Notes: generated from the sequence alone by a model not told the origin. A DNA stretch of 64,000 bases from Promicromonospora umidemergens (GCF_024171995.1 NZ_JAMTCT010000001.1:124001-188000); one strand, 5' to 3'; counted from the stretch's first letter, positions 23,134 through 33,542 are shown. Program-made: numbers and translations.

Positions 23134-24807
23134 ATGGAGAAGCTTGACCGGGGGACGCCCGTCAGCGTCCGGGCCGCGCGCGGGACCACGCTGACCGCGC
23201 GGAGCTGGCAGACCGAGGCCCCGCTGCGCATGCTGATGAACAACCTCGACCCCGAGGTGGCCGAGCGGCCCGACGACCTGGTCGTCTACGGCGGCACCGG
23301 CCGCGCCGCACGGGACTGGCCGAGCTACCACGCGATCGTCCGCTCGCTCACCGACCTGCGCGACGACGAGACGCTGATGGTGCAGTCGGGCCGCCCCGTC
23401 GGCGTGCTGCGCACCCACGAGTGGGCGCCGCGCGTGCTGATCGCCAACTCGAACCTGGTGGGCGACTGGTCGACGTGGCCGGAGCACCGGCGGCTCGAGC
23501 AGCTCGGGCTGACGATGTACGGGCAGATGACCGCAGGCTCGTGGATCTACATCGGGACGCAAGGCATCCTGCAGGGGACGTACGAGACGTTCGCGGCGGT
23601 GGCGGCGAAGAGGTTCTCCGGGACCCTCGCCGGCACCCTCACGCTGACCGGCGGCTGCGGCGGCATGGGCGGCGCCCAGCCGCTGGCAGTCACGCTCAAC
23701 GGGGGCGTGTGCCTGGTGGTCGACGTCGACCCGGCCCGCCTGCACCGCCGCGTCGAGAGCCGCTATCTCGACGCCGTGGCGTCGTCGCTGGACGAGGGCG
23801 TCGAGCTGGCGCTCGCGGCCAAGAAGGAGCGCCGCGCGCTGTCGGTGGGCGTGGTCGGCAACGCGGCCGACGTCCTCCCGGACCTGCTGCGCCGCGGCGT
23901 CGAGATCGACATCGTCACCGACCAGACCTCGGCGCACGACCCACTGTCCTACCTGCCGTCCGGCGTCGCGCTGGAGGACTGGGCCGACCTCGCGGAGAAG
24001 GACCCGTCAGGGTTCACCGACCGGGCACGGGAGTCGATGGCGCGGCACGTCGAGGCCATGGTCGGCTTCCTCGACGCGGGCGCCGAGGTGTTCGACTACG
24101 GCAACTCGATCCGCGACGAGGCCCGCCAGGGCGGGTACGACCGGGCGTTCGACTTCCCGGGATTCGTCCCCGCGTACATCCGGCCGCTGTTCGCAGAGGG
24201 CAAGGGCCCGTTCCGCTGGGCGGCACTGTCCGGGGACCCGCGCGACATCGCCGTGACCGACAAGGCGGTGCTCGACCTGTTCCCCGACGACGACCACCTC
24301 GGCCGCTGGATCCGTGCCGCCCAGGACCGCGTCGCCTTCCAGGGGCTGCCGGCCCGCATCTGCTGGCTCGGGCACGGCGAGCGGGACGTGGCGGGCCTCC
24401 GCTTCAACGAGCTCGTCGCGTCAGGGGAGATCTCGGCTCCGCTCGCCATCGGGCGCGACCACCTGGACTCCGGCTCCGTGGCCTCCCCCTACCGGGAGAC
24501 CGAGTCGATGGCGGACGGCTCCGACGCGATCGCCGACTGGCCGCTGCTGAACGCTCTGATGAACACCGCGTCCGGCGCCACGTGGGTCTCGATCCACCAC
24601 GGCGGCGGCGTCGGCATGGGCCGGTCGCTGCACGCCGGTCAGGTCTCCGTGGCGGACGGCACGCCGCTGGCCGCGGAGAAGCTGGCCCGGGTGCTCGCCA
24701 ACGACCCCGCGACCGGCGTGCTGCGGCACGTCGACGCCGGGTACGACGACGCCGTCGCGGCCGCCGAGCGCGGCGGGCTGCGCGTGCCGATGCGGGAGAC
24801 GCGGTGA
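23134..24807 (+). CDS. hutU: Urocanate hydratase
   Basis: A 557-residue protein with GGAGAGG ahead of the ATG. It converts urocanate to imidazolonepropionate using NAD+. Urocanase hallmarks are [89 protein letters not shown] and the end segment [19 protein letters not shown]. Its length is normal for the family. The stop codon overlaps the next gene's GTG start, so the two are translationally coupled. It is the second hut step. Confidence 0.96.
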   Translation: MEKLDRGTPVSVRAARGTTLTARSWQTEAPLRMLMNNLDPEVAERPDDLVVYGGTGRAARDWPSYHAIVRSLTDLRDDETLMVQSGRPVGVLRTHEWAPRVLIANSNLVGDWSTWPEHRRLEQLGLTMYGQMTAGSWIYIGTQGILQGTYETFAAVAAKRFSGTLAGTLTLTGGCGGMGGAQPLAVTLNGGVCLVVDVDPARLHRRVESRYLDAVASSLDEGVELALAAKKERRALSVGVVGNAADVLPDLLRRGVEIDIVTDQTSAHDPLSYLPSGVALEDWADLAEKDPSGFTDRARESMARHVEAMVGFLDAGAEVFDYGNSIRDEARQGGYDRAFDFPGFVPAYIRPLFAEGKGPFRWAALSGDPRDIAVTDKAVLDLFPDDDHLGRWIRAAQDRVAFQGLPARICWLGHGERDVAGLRFNELVASGEISAPLAIGRDHLDSGSVASPYRETESMADGSDAIADWPLLNALMNTASGATWVSIHHGGGVGMGRSLHAGQVSVADGTPLAAEKLARVLANDPATGVLRHVDAGYDDAVAAAERGGLRVPMRETR

Positions 24808-26330
24808 CGGGTGCGGGGGCCGGTGCGGCGGCGGGGGTGCGTGCGGCTCCGGGCTCTGCGGGCTTGGGCTTGGGCGCGGCAGGCTCGGGCTCGGCGGGCG
24901 TCGGCGCGGGCTCGCCCGGCTCGGACCCGGCGGGCACGACGCCGGTGGGGCGCCTGCTGGGGGCGATCGCCGACGTCGGCCGGGCGCCGTCCGGCGGGTA
25001 CGAGCGGTTCGCCTGGACCGCGCACGACCTGACCCTGCGCGAGTGGTTCGCGGCAGAGGCGGCCGCGCGCGGCCTCGACCTGGTGCTCGACCGCGCCGGA
25101 AACCAGTGGGCGTGGTGGGGAGACCCGGACGCCGACGGGCCGGGAGTGGTGACCGGCAGCCATCTCGACTCGGTGCCGGGCGGCGGCGCGTTCGACGGAC
25201 CGCTCGGGGTGGCGAGCGCGTTCGCGGCGCTCGACGCCCTGCGCGCCGCAGGTGTGCGCCCGGAACGACCGCTCGGGATCGTGAACTTCTCCGACGAGGA
25301 GGGCGCCCGGTTCGGGCTCGCCTGCCTCGGTTCGCGAGCGGTCACCGGGACGGTCGGTGCCGACACGCTGCTCGCGCTGCGCGACGGTGCGGGGGACAGC
25401 CTCGCGGACGTGCTGGGGCGGGAGGTCCCGGCCGGCGGGGCTGGCGGGGCGCGCGGGGCCGGCGGGGCCAGCAGGGGAGTGCTGCTCGAGCACTACGGGC
25501 GCGACGACGAGGCCCTCGCGCGGGTCGGCGTCTTCGTCGAGCTGCACGTTGAACAGGGGCGCTACCTGGCTGACCTGCCCGCGGACCAGGAGGCACCGGT
25601 CGCCGTCGGCGCCGCGATCTGGCCGCACGGGCGGTGGCGCGTCGACCTCGCCGGCGAGGCGAACCACGCCGGCACGACGCCGTTGGCCCACCGCCACGAC
25701 CCGATGCTCGATCTCGCACGGCTCATCACCGACGTGCGCGCTGCCGCCGAGCACGCAGGGGCGCTCGCGACGCTGGCCAAGGTCGAGGTCGAGCCGAACG
25801 GCGTCAACGCGATCCCGTCACGAGTGCGCGCCTGGATCGACGCCCGCGCGGAGACCGAGGACGCCGTCCACCAGGTGCTGACGATGCCGGCCTCCGGCCC
25901 GACTGCAGACTTCGTAGCGCCGGCGCCGAGTGCAGAGTTCGCTGCGGATAGAGGCCCTCTAACCGCAACCAACTCTGCACTCGGCGGGGCGGGCCTTGCG
26001 CGCTGGGGGGCGGTGCGGGAGTCCTGGACGCCCGCCACCGTGTTCGATCCGGTGCTTGCCGGTCAGCTGGCGGAGGTCGTCGGGCGGCCGGGCTCCGACC
26101 TGCCCGCACCGGTGATCGGGACGGGCGCCGGGCACGACGCCGGCATCTTCGCGGCGGCCGGGTTCCCCACCGCGATGCTGTTCGTCCGCAACCCCACGGG
26201 CATCTCGCACTCGCCGGCCGAGTTCGCGGAGGCAGCCGACTGCGACGCCGGCGTCCGCGCCCTGACCGCTGTCCTCGCGGACCTGCTCACGGCGCCGCCC
26301 CACCCGTCGTCCATCCATTTCGAGGCCTAA
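24804..26330 (+). CDS. M20-family amidohydrolase (allantoate amidohydrolase-like) of the hut cluster
   Basis: About 508 residues from a GTG overlapping the hutU stop (GTGA). The M20 dinuclear site is intact: [15 protein letters not shown] (His, Asp), [11 protein letters not shown] (Glu-Glu), ELHVEQG and [11 protein letters not shown]. Family members hydrolyse allantoate or N-carbamoyl amino acids. In the hut cluster, where no hutG is seen, it may process N-formylglutamate or a related amide (inference). It is about 90 residues longer than usual: an Ala/Gly-rich N-terminus, a Gly/Ala-rich insert near residue 215, and about 30 residues ([18 protein letters not shown]...) encoded by palindromic repeat C2. 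The last residues and stop codon lie in hairpin D1. Confidence 0.85.
   Translation: MTGAGAGAAAGVRAAPGSAGLGLGAAGSGSAGVGAGSPGSDPAGTTPVGRLLGAIADVGRAPSGGYERFAWTAHDLTLREWFAAEAAARGLDLVLDRAGNQWAWWGDPDADGPGVVTGSHLDSVPGGGAFDGPLGVASAFAALDALRAAGVRPERPLGIVNFSDEEGARFGLACLGSRAVTGTVGADTLLALRDGAGDSLADVLGREVPAGGAGGARGAGGASRGVLLEHYGRDDEALARVGVFVELHVEQGRYLADLPADQEAPVAVGAAIWPHGRWRVDLAGEANHAGTTPLAHRHDPMLDLARLITDVRAAAEHAGALATLAKVEVEPNGVNAIPSRVRAWIDARAETEDAVHQVLTMPASGPTADFVAPAPSAEFAADRGPLTATNSALGGAGLARWGAVRESWTPATVFDPVLAGQLAEVVGRPGSDLPAPVIGTGAGHDAGIFAAAGFPTAMLFVRNPTGISHSPAEFAEAADCDAGVRALTAVLADLLTAPPHPSSIHFEA
25899..25984. repeat. Palindromic repeat C2 inside the amidohydrolase coding sequence
   Basis: Arms 25926-25954 and 25956-25984 pair at 26 of 29 positions (left begins CCGAGTGCAGAGTT, right holds CCGCAACCAACTC). 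A third, forward unit CCGACTGCAGACTT starts at 25899. The same units make up C1 at 14402-14520. All of it is read in frame, without stops, giving a segment foreign to the enzyme family just before RESWTP. Confidence 0.8.
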
Positions 26331-26378
26331 GTTTCTTCGCTTTCGGAGGGCTCAGAGCGAAGAAACTTAGGCCTCGAA
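26319..26378. repeat. 25-bp hairpin D1, nearly identical to D2; contains a stop codon
   Basis: Arms 26319-26343 and 26354-26378 pair over 25 bp with one G.U wobble (the left arm begins TTCGAGGCCTAAGTTTCTTC). The TAA ending the amidohydrolase gene is inside the left arm. The arms are identical to those of D2 at 29140-29199; only the loops differ. The two copies bracket hutF-hutI. Confidence 0.85.
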
Positions 26379-26404
26379 GGGAACTTGAGAGTGAGAAGAG
26401 ATTC

Positions 26405-27832
26405 ATGAGCAGCTTCTGGTGCGAGCGGGCCTGGCTTCCCCAGAGCGGTCTGCCGGCCGGCAGCGGTACGCCGGTCAGGTCTGGTCCGGCGCCGCCCGGC
26501 AGCGTCGTCGAGTCGGTGCGGGTCGAGACCGTCGAGGGCCGGATCGTCGCCGTCGAGCCGGGCGTACCGGCGTCGGACGGCGACGTGCGGCTGGGCGGGC
26601 TGGTGCTCCCAGGCCTGGCCAACACGCACTCGCACGCCTTCCACCGCGCGCTGCGCGGGCGGACGCACGCGGACGGCGGGTCCTTCTGGACCTGGCGCGA
26701 TGGGATGTACGCCCTGGCCGCCGCACTGACGCCGGCGCTGTACGAGCGGCTGGCGCGCGCCGTCTTCGCGGAGATGGTGCTGGGCGGGACCACCGCGGTC
26801 GGCGAGTTCCACTACGTGCACCACCGCGCGGACGGGACACCCCACCTGCCGGCCGAGGGGGGACCCAACGCCATGGCCGAGGCCCTGCGCACTGCCGCGC
26901 GCGAAGCAGGGGTGCACCTCACGCTCCTCGACACCTGTTACCTGCACGGCGGCCTCGGACCGGCAGGCCACGAGCCGCTCGCGCCGGAGCAGGTGCGCTT
27001 CGGCGACGGAACCGTCGAGGCTTGGGCGCACCGCGTGGACGCGCTGCGCGCCGCCTGGGCCGACGACGACCGGGTGCTCGTCGGCGCCGCCGCCCACTCG
27101 GTGCGCGCCGTCGCGCCGCCGGAGCTCGCGGAGCTCGCCCGCTGGGCACGGCAGGCCGGCGCGCCGCTGCACGTCCACCTGTCCGAGCAGCCGGGGGAGA
27201 ACGAGGCCGCGCTCGCCGCCTTCGGCGTCACCCCGACGCGGCTGCTGCACGACGCCGGAGCGCTCGGCCCCGGCACCACCGCCGTCCACGCTGTGCACCT
27301 GACCGACGACGACGTCGCGTTGCTCGGCGCCTCGGGGACCGGCGTCTGCCTCTGCCCGACGACGGAGCGCGACCTCGCCGACGGCATCGCCCCCGGCCTC
27401 CGGCTGCTGCGCGCGGGCAGCCCGCTGTCGGTCGGCACGGACCAGCACGTGGGTGCCGACGTGCTCGCGGAGGCGCGCGGCGTCGAGGAGCACGAGCGCC
27501 TCGCGACCGGTCGGCGCGGCTCCTTCGACCCCGCGACGCTGATCGAGCTGGCCACGTCGGCCGGGCACGCCGCGCTCGGCCGGCCGGACGCCGGCCGGAT
27601 CGCCGTGGGCGCGCCCGCCGACCTGGTCGCCGTGCGGCTCGACACCGTGCGCACCGCGGGGATCGACCCGGCGCAGGCAGCCCTGGTGGCGGGCGCTGCC
27701 GACGTGTTTGACGTCGTGGCTGCCGGTGAGCTCGTGGTGCGGGACGGCGAGCACCGGGCCGGCGACGTCGCGCGGATGCTCACCGAGGCGATGGACGAGA
27801 TCTGGGCCGCCGCCGGCCCACCACGCGCGTAG
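26405..27832 (+). CDS. hutF: Formimidoylglutamate deiminase
   Basis: A 475-residue amidohydrolase-superfamily protein. Metal-binding [19 protein letters not shown] (the HxH motif), [31 protein letters not shown] and the late Asp in [11 protein letters not shown] match HutF. It deaminates N-formimidoyl-glutamate to N-formyl-glutamate. It follows D1 by 26 bases with only a weak AGAAGAG ribosome site. Together with hutI it forms the cassette bracketed by D1 and D2. Confidence 0.92.
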   Translation: MSSFWCERAWLPQSGLPAGSGTPVRSGPAPPGSVVESVRVETVEGRIVAVEPGVPASDGDVRLGGLVLPGLANTHSHAFHRALRGRTHADGGSFWTWRDGMYALAAALTPALYERLARAVFAEMVLGGTTAVGEFHYVHHRADGTPHLPAEGGPNAMAEALRTAAREAGVHLTLLDTCYLHGGLGPAGHEPLAPEQVRFGDGTVEAWAHRVDALRAAWADDDRVLVGAAAHSVRAVAPPELAELARWARQAGAPLHVHLSEQPGENEAALAAFGVTPTRLLHDAGALGPGTTAVHAVHLTDDDVALLGASGTGVCLCPTTERDLADGIAPGLRLLRAGSPLSVGTDQHVGADVLAEARGVEEHERLATGRRGSFDPATLIELATSAGHAALGRPDAGRIAVGAPADLVAVRLDTVRTAGIDPAQAALVAGAADVFDVVAAGELVVRDGEHRAGDVARMLTEAMDEIWAAAGPPRA

Positions 27833-27869
27833 ACCCGCGCTCACAACGAAGACTTTCAGGGAGCGGAGC

Positions 27870-29105
27870 ATGAGCCTACTGCTGACGAACATCGGCGAGC
27901 TGGTCACGAACGATCCCGAGCACGGTGCGAGGCTCGGCGTCGTGCCGGGGGCCGCCGTCGTCGTGGAGGCCGGCCGCATCGCCTGGACCGGGCCGGCCGC
28001 GGCGGCACCGGCGGCGGACACCGCGGTAGACCTCGGGCGGCGGTGCGTGCTCCCGGGCTTCGTGGACTCGCACTCGCACACCGTGTTCGCGGGGGACCGG
28101 GCTCCGGAGTTCGCCGCACGCATGACCGGCGAGCCGTACACCGGGGGCGGCATCGCCACCACGGTCGCCGCAACGCGTGCCGCGAGCGAGGACGTCCTGC
28201 GGGCGCGCAGCCAGGCCCTGGTGCGGGAGATGCTCCGGCAGGGCACCACCACCGTCGAGATCAAGAGCGGCTACGGCCAGGAGGTCGCCACCGAGGCCCG
28301 CATGCTGCGGATCGCCCGGGAGCTCACGCCGGAGACGACGTTCCTCGGCGCGCACACCGTCCCGGCCGAGTACGCCGACGACCGCGCAGGCTACGTAGAC
28401 CTCGTGACCGGGCCGATGCTCGCAGCCTGCGCGCCGCACGCCCGCTGGATCGACGTGTTCTGCGAGCCCGCAGCGCCCACCGCGTTCGACGAGGACGAGG
28501 CCCGGACGGTGCTCACCGCAGGGATCCGGGCCGGGCTGCTCGCCCGGGTGCACGGCAACCAGCTCTCGGCGGGCCCCGGCGTGCGGCTCGCCGTCGAGGT
28601 CGGTGCGGCGAGCGTGGACCACTGCACCCACCTGTCCGACGCCGACGTCGACGCGCTGGCCGGGTCCTGGACCTCGGCACGCTGGCCCGACGGCGGGGCG
28701 TCCGACGGCGGGACCGACGCCGACGCGGGCACCGTCGCGACCCTGCTGCCGGCGGTCGAGTTCTCCACTCGCTCGCCCTACCCGGACGCGCGCCGGCTGC
28801 TCGCCGCGGGCGTCCCGGTCGCCCTCGCCACGGACTGCAACCCGGGCTCCGGCTACAGCTCGTCCATGTCGTTCGTGGTGGCGCTCGCCGTCCGCGAGAT
28901 GCGGATGAGTCCCGCCGAGGCCCTCTGGTCGGCGACGGCGGGCGGGGCGGCAGCCCTTCGGAGGGACGACGTCGGACACCTGCGGGTCGGCGCCCGCGCG
29001 GACCTGACCGTCCTCGACGCCCCCAGCCACCTCTACCTGGCCTACCGCCCGGGCGTGCCGCTCGTCCACGAGGTCTGGAAGGACGGAGCCCAGGCTTGGC
29101 CGTGA
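27870..29105 (+). CDS. hutI: Imidazolonepropionase
   Basis: A 411-residue protein; the ATG at 27870 follows GGAG. The HxH metal site is [20 protein letters not shown]. The active-site region [20 protein letters not shown] and the late metal ligand [16 protein letters not shown] (TDxNPG) are typical of HutI. It hydrolyses imidazolonepropionate to N-formimidoyl-glutamate, the third hut step. It lies 37 bases after hutF and ends 34 bases ahead of hairpin D2, the likely operon terminator. Confidence 0.95.
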   Translation: MSLLLTNIGELVTNDPEHGARLGVVPGAAVVVEAGRIAWTGPAAAAPAADTAVDLGRRCVLPGFVDSHSHTVFAGDRAPEFAARMTGEPYTGGGIATTVAATRAASEDVLRARSQALVREMLRQGTTTVEIKSGYGQEVATEARMLRIARELTPETTFLGAHTVPAEYADDRAGYVDLVTGPMLAACAPHARWIDVFCEPAAPTAFDEDEARTVLTAGIRAGLLARVHGNQLSAGPGVRLAVEVGAASVDHCTHLSDADVDALAGSWTSARWPDGGASDGGTDADAGTVATLLPAVEFSTRSPYPDARRLLAAGVPVALATDCNPGSGYSSSMSFVVALAVREMRMSPAEALWSATAGGAAALRRDDVGHLRVGARADLTVLDAPSHLYLAYRPGVPLVHEVWKDGAQAWP

Positions 29106-29139
29106 CCCCGGTCATCGGGGACGGGGCCACCCAAGTCCT

Positions 29140-29199
29140 TTCGAGGCCTAAGTTTCTTCGCTTTCAGGCCGTCGAGAGCGAAGAAACTTAGGCCTCGAA
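29140..29199. repeat. 26-bp hairpin D2, terminator-like, nearly identical to D1
   Basis: Arms 29140-29165 and 29174-29199 pair over 26 bp with one G.U wobble and an 8-base loop. It lies between convergent hutI and the beta-galactosidase gene, so it probably ends both transcripts. The arm sequence is the same as D1, 2.8 kb upstream. Confidence 0.85.
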
Positions 29200-29232
29200 G
29201 AGAATCGCGGCGCCGAACGCCGAGCGGCCGGG

Positions 29233-31113
29233 CTACTGCTCCGTGATGCCAAGGGACGGGGCGGTCACGAAACTTGCCCGTGCGCTCGCCGCGCCGTGCA
29301 GCTCCAGCAGCACGAGCTCGTTGCCGGTGCCGCGCACCAGCGGTCCCGGGACGTAGAGCGTGTGCGTGGGGCCGAGGCTCCAGTAGCGGCCGAGCAGCTC
29401 GCCGTTCACCCAGGCCAGGCCCTTGGTCCAGCCGTCGAGCCGCAGGAAGTGGTCGGCCCCGGCGGCGGAGTCGAACGTGCCCCGGTACAGACCGGCCCAG
29501 GCGGCACCCGCGACAGCGCCCGCACTCTCGGCAGAGTCCCCGGAGGCGGCCGTGTCCCCGGAGGCGACCGTGTCCCCGGACGTGCCCGCGTCAGCGGCAC
29601 CAGCACCCGCCCCGCCCGGGACTGCCACGTCGAGCGCCCCGCGCAGCAGGTCCGCTGCGTCCTCGACCCGCAGCGCGCCGGCCGTCCACTCGTCCAGCGT
29701 GCGCACGGCGGTCCGCACGGTGCCGATCAGCCCCTTGGGCTCACCGATCCGCGGCCCGTAGTTGACGTGCCCCTGGTTCTCGACCAGCAGCGTCAGCTCG
29801 CCAGCGCGGGTCGGCAGGGCGACGGCGAACGTGTGCGACCCACGGTCGAGCACACCCACCGGCTGGCCGTCGAGCAGCACGACGGCGCGGTCGCGCACCT
29901 CGTCGACGGTCAGGACGGCGTCGTCGGGGCGGATGCGGGTGCGGTACACGGCGAAGCCCGACCACAGGCCCAGCTCCTCCATGGTCGGCGCGTGGTCGTA
30001 GGTCCGCAGCGCGCCGCGCACGAGCGAGGACACGGCGTCGGCGAGCGGGACGTGCGCGGTCAGGGCCACGTCCAGGACGGGGGCCGGCTGCGGAGTCGCC
30101 GGGACGTCGTCGGGCACGGGCAGGTGCCGGGCGATCACGTCGCGCATCGCGAAGTACTTGGCGGTCGGTGTGCCGTCCTCGGCGAGCGGCGCGTCGTAGT
30201 CGTACGACGTCGTGATGGGCCGGTAGATGCCCTTGTCGTTCGCGCCGCTGGTCAGCCCGAAGTTGGTGCCGCCGTGGAACATGTACAGGTTGACGGAGCC
30301 GCCGGCCGCGAGCAGCTCGTCCAGGTCCGCGGCGTTCGCCTCGGCGGGCGCCAGGTGGTGCTCCAGCCCCCAGGAGTCGAACCAGCCGTTCCAGAACTCC
30401 ATGCACATCAGCGGGCCGGTGGGCTGGTGCCTGCGCAGCACCTCGAACCGCTCGGCGGTGCGCGACCCGAACGTCGCCGTCTTGTGCAGCTCCGGCAGGC
30501 CGCCGCGGGCGAGCATCTCGTCGTTCGCCTGGTCGCAGGTGAACAGCGGGACGTCGATGCCCTGGCCGCGGACCAGGTCCACGAGTGCCCGCAGGTACCG
30601 CTGCCGCTCCGGGAGCGGGTCGTCACCGTAGGCGCCGTACTCGTTCTCTACCTGCACCATCAGCACCGGCCCACCGTGCGTCACCTGGCGCTCGGCCACC
30701 AGCGGCAGCAGGCTCGCGTAGTACTTCCCGATCGCGTCGAGGAACCGCGGCTCGTGGCGCCGCACGCCCACGGCGTCGTCGGCCAGCAGCCAGGCCGGCA
30801 GGCCGCCGCCGTCCCACTCCGCGCAGATGTAGGGACCGGGCCGCACGATCGCGTGCAGGCCCTCCGCGGCCACCAGGTCGAGGAACCGCCCCAGGTCCCG
30901 CCGCCCGTCCAGGTCGAACACCCCGGGCTCCGGCGCGTGGAAGTTCCACGGCACGTACGTCTCGATGGTGTTCAGGCCCATCTGCCGGGCCTTGCGGATG
31001 CGGTCGGCCCACTGGTCCGGGTGCACGCGGAAGTAGTGCAGCGCGCCGCTGACGACCTGCATCCGTTCGCCGTCGAGCAGGAAGTCCTCGGGTCCGATGT
31101 CGAACGTGGGCAT
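29233..31113 (-). CDS. Beta-galactosidase, glycoside hydrolase family 35
   Basis: A 626-residue protein. The TIM barrel shows RKARQMGLNTIETYVPWNFH, RPGPYICAEWDGGGLPAWLL, acid/base Glu158 in QVENEYGAYG, nucleophile Glu239 in CMEFWNGWFD, and NLYMFHGGTNFGLTSGAN, all GH35 hallmarks. C-terminal beta domains follow, with a low-complexity insert of SGDT repeats (about residues 505-530). There is no signal peptide, so it acts in the cytoplasm on imported galactosides. It is the last gene of the ABC importer operon, behind a terminator hairpin. Confidence 0.95.
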   Translation of the reverse strand: MPTFDIGPEDFLLDGERMQVVSGALHYFRVHPDQWADRIRKARQMGLNTIETYVPWNFHAPEPGVFDLDGRRDLGRFLDLVAAEGLHAIVRPGPYICAEWDGGGLPAWLLADDAVGVRRHEPRFLDAIGKYYASLLPLVAERQVTHGGPVLMVQVENEYGAYGDDPLPERQRYLRALVDLVRGQGIDVPLFTCDQANDEMLARGGLPELHKTATFGSRTAERFEVLRRHQPTGPLMCMEFWNGWFDSWGLEHHLAPAEANAADLDELLAAGGSVNLYMFHGGTNFGLTSGANDKGIYRPITTSYDYDAPLAEDGTPTAKYFAMRDVIARHLPVPDDVPATPQPAPVLDVALTAHVPLADAVSSLVRGALRTYDHAPTMEELGLWSGFAVYRTRIRPDDAVLTVDEVRDRAVVLLDGQPVGVLDRGSHTFAVALPTRAGELTLLVENQGHVNYGPRIGEPKGLIGTVRTAVRTLDEWTAGALRVEDAADLLRGALDVAVPGGAGAGAADAGTSGDTVASGDTAASGDSAESAGAVAGAAWAGLYRGTFDSAAGADHFLRLDGWTKGLAWVNGELLGRYWSLGPTHTLYVPGPLVRGTGNELVLLELHGAASARASFVTAPSLGITEQ

Positions 31114-31153
31114 ATGTGTGGTTCCTCGGAGTGCTGTCGTGATGGGGAAGCGG

Positions 31154-31184
31154 GACGACGGCGGGGAGGACCCCCGCCGTCGTC
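31154..31184 (-). terminator. Hairpin between the binding-protein and galactosidase genes
   Basis: GACGACGGCGGGG (31154-31166) pairs exactly with 31172-31184 around a 5-base loop. In sugar-import operons such a hairpin after the binding-protein gene commonly keeps its message abundant relative to downstream genes. Confidence 0.65.
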
Positions 31185-31205
31185 ACCGGTTGCTTGCCGA
31201 GCGGC

Positions 31206-32546
31206 TCACTCGCCGACGGTGAAGCCCTGCTCGTTGCCGTAGCCGACGATCGACTGCTGCCAGGCGGCAAGGCCGTCCGCCAGGGGCGTCGAGCCCGTGT
31301 ACGACTGGCCCACCGTGTCGGGGAACACGCTGTTCGCGTAGACCTGGTACGGCAGGTACTGCCAGCCGGTCACGACGCTCGTGGCCGACTCCGAGAGCAC
31401 CTCGTTGATCTTCTGCCCGCCGAAGTACTCGGACTCCTCGGCGAGGAACGCCTCGTCGGTGAGGTCCGCGAGCGTCGCCGGGAAGTTGCCGCCCTCGAGC
31501 CGCGTCGCGACACCGTCGCCGGCGTTCGCGTACTCCAGGAAGCCGTAGGCCAGCGCCTTCTGCTCGCTCGCCTCGGTGACCGACAGTGCGGAGCCGCCGT
31601 TCTCGGCGGTCTCCTTGGCGCCTGCGGTCCACTGCGGCATGGGCGCCACGCGCCAGTCGCCCGACGCCGGCGCGGCACCGGACTCGAGGTTCGCCGGCAT
31701 CCACGCGCCCGTCACGAGCGCGGCGATCTCGCCGTTGCCCAGGCCCTGGAACCACTCGTCGGTCCAGGCGGGGACGGTCGCGACCAGGTCGTCGTCCAGC
31801 ATCTGCTGCCACATCTCGGTGAACTTCGTCGAGCCATCGTCGGCGAGGTTCACTGTGACGTCCGTGCCGTCCACCTCGAACGGGTGGCCGCCGGCCTGCC
31901 AGATCATCGACGTCGCGAACCCGGCGTCACCGTTGTCCGCGGTGATGTAGGTGTTGGGGTCCGACGCGTGGAGCTTCTCCGCCGCGGTGACGAACTCCTC
32001 CCACGTGGCGGGAACGTCGACGCCGGCCTTCTCGAAGGTCTTCGCGTTGTAGAACAGGGCCATCGGGCCGGAGTCCATCGGCAGGCCGTACACGGCGTCG
32101 TCCTCCGTCACAGCGCCCCACGGGCCGGGGGAGTAGGTGCTGTCCAGCTCGCTCGCGCCGAAGGGTGCGAGGTCGGCCAGGGACTCGCCGATGGAGAACT
32201 GCGGCAGGGCGTAGTACTCCATCTGCGTGACGTCGGGCACACCCGAGCCCGCGCTGATCGCGTTCTGCAGGGCCACGTAGTGGTCGTTGCCCGTGCCGAC
32301 GTTGGCGAGCTCGACGTCGACGTTCGGGTACTCGGCCTCGAAGTCCTCGACGACCTTGTCCAGCGTGGGCTCCCACGCCCAGACCAGCAGGTCGCCGCCC
32401 TCCTCGAGCGCCGCGGAGATGTCTTCCGGGGACATCGCCTCCGCGGCGGCTCCGCCGTCGGACCCGGACCCGCACGCGGTCAGGGTGAGCGCCAGGGCGC
32501 TCGCCGCGGCGAGCGCACCTACGGCGCGGTGGTGGCGGATGGTCAT
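31206..32546 (-). CDS. Sugar ABC transporter solute-binding lipoprotein
   Basis: A 446-residue protein; MTIRHHRAV at 32546 follows AGAGG. The signal peptide ends in the lipobox LTLTAC, so the mature protein is lipid-anchored outside the membrane. The family-1 sugar-binding layout is present: VVEDFEAEYPNVDVELANVG, GSGVPDVTQMEYYALPQF, VYGLPMDSGPMALFYNAKTF and GLGNGEIAALVTGAWMPANL. It delivers an oligosaccharide, probably a galactoside given the GH35 neighbour, to the two permeases. Confidence 0.93.
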   Translation of the reverse strand: MTIRHHRAVGALAAASALALTLTACGSGSDGGAAAEAMSPEDISAALEEGGDLLVWAWEPTLDKVVEDFEAEYPNVDVELANVGTGNDHYVALQNAISAGSGVPDVTQMEYYALPQFSIGESLADLAPFGASELDSTYSPGPWGAVTEDDAVYGLPMDSGPMALFYNAKTFEKAGVDVPATWEEFVTAAEKLHASDPNTYITADNGDAGFATSMIWQAGGHPFEVDGTDVTVNLADDGSTKFTEMWQQMLDDDLVATVPAWTDEWFQGLGNGEIAALVTGAWMPANLESGAAPASGDWRVAPMPQWTAGAKETAENGGSALSVTEASEQKALAYGFLEYANAGDGVATRLEGGNFPATLADLTDEAFLAEESEYFGGQKINEVLSESATSVVTGWQYLPYQVYANSVFPDTVGQSYTGSTPLADGLAAWQQSIVGYGNEQGFTVGE

Positions 32547-32609
32547 GATGGTTCCTCTCACTTCATCGTCAGTCGGATCAGGTCTCTGGCACAGCCGTGC
32601 GGGTGGTGC

Positions 32610-33539
32610 TCACTCCTTGACGCTGCCGGCGGCAAGACCCGACTGCCAGTAGCGCTGCAGGAGCAGGAAGACCGCGATGAGCGGCAGGATCGTGATGAGC
32701 GAGCCGGTGATGACGAGGTTGAAGATCGCCTCGCCGCCGGCCGTGGTCGCCTGCTCGTTCCAGGCGTTCAGGCCGAGGGTCAGGGGGTACCAGTCCGGGT
32801 CGCGCAGCATGATGAGCGGCAGGAAGTAGTTGTTCCACGTCGCGACGACGGTGAACAGCAGCACCGTCACGATGCCGGGGGCCAGCATGGGCAGCGCCAC
32901 CTGGAAGAAGGTGCGCGCCTCGCTGGCCCCGTCGATCCGGGCGGCCTCCATGATCTCGTCCGGGACGGCGTCGGCCGCGAACGTCCACATGAGGTAGAGC
33001 CCGAACGGCGAGATGAGCGACGGGATGATCACCGACCAGGGCGTGTTGGTCAGCCCCATGTTCGCGAACATGAGGAACGTGGGCACCGCCAGGGCGGTGC
33101 CTGGGACGGCCACGGCGCCGATGACGACGGCGAACACCGCGCGCTTGCCGGTGAAGTTGAACTTCGCCAGGCCGTAGCCGCCGAGCAGGGCCAGCAGCGT
33201 GGCACCGCCGGCACCCGCGACGACGTACAGCAGCGTGTTGCCGAACCAGCGCACGAACACGCCGCCGTCGTAGGTGAGGACCCCGACGATGTTGTCCCAG
33301 AGGGCGAAGTCGCCGCTGAACCAGAGGCCGAACGAGCTGAACAGGTCGGGCTGGGTCTTCGTCGCGTTGAACAGGAGCCAGACCAGCGGGACCAGGGCGT
33401 AGATGCCGACCAGCGCGGTGAGGACGGTGAGCAGCACGCTGCGGGTGGGCCGGGCGTGCGAGGTGCGGCGCGACCGGAGGCGCGCACGGGTGTGCCGGGG
33501 CCGGACGGTGGGCGCGTTCATCAGGACGTTGGTGCTCAT
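32610..33539 (-). CDS. Sugar ABC transporter permease, MalG type
   Basis: A 309-residue protein with six membrane helices. The EAA loop that contacts the ATPase reads MEAARIDGASEARTFFQVAL. It is 3 bases downstream of the MalF-type gene. No ATPase gene is present, as is usual for actinobacterial sugar importers served by a shared MsiK-like ATPase. Confidence 0.93.
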   Translation of the reverse strand: MSTNVLMNAPTVRPRHTRARLRSRRTSHARPTRSVLLTVLTALVGIYALVPLVWLLFNATKTQPDLFSSFGLWFSGDFALWDNIVGVLTYDGGVFVRWFGNTLLYVVAGAGGATLLALLGGYGLAKFNFTGKRAVFAVVIGAVAVPGTALAVPTFLMFANMGLTNTPWSVIIPSLISPFGLYLMWTFAADAVPDEIMEAARIDGASEARTFFQVALPMLAPGIVTVLLFTVVATWNNYFLPLIMLRDPDWYPLTLGLNAWNEQATTAGGEAIFNLVITGSLITILPLIAVFLLLQRYWQSGLAAGSVKE

Positions 33540-33542
33540 GGG

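Noticed and set aside
23421-24803. Open frame upstream of the amidohydrolase, giving a 969-residue protein
   Set aside because: It overlaps hutU in another frame and has an Arg/Gly-rich composition typical of shadow frames. The GTG at 24804 in the GTGA overlap is the natural start.
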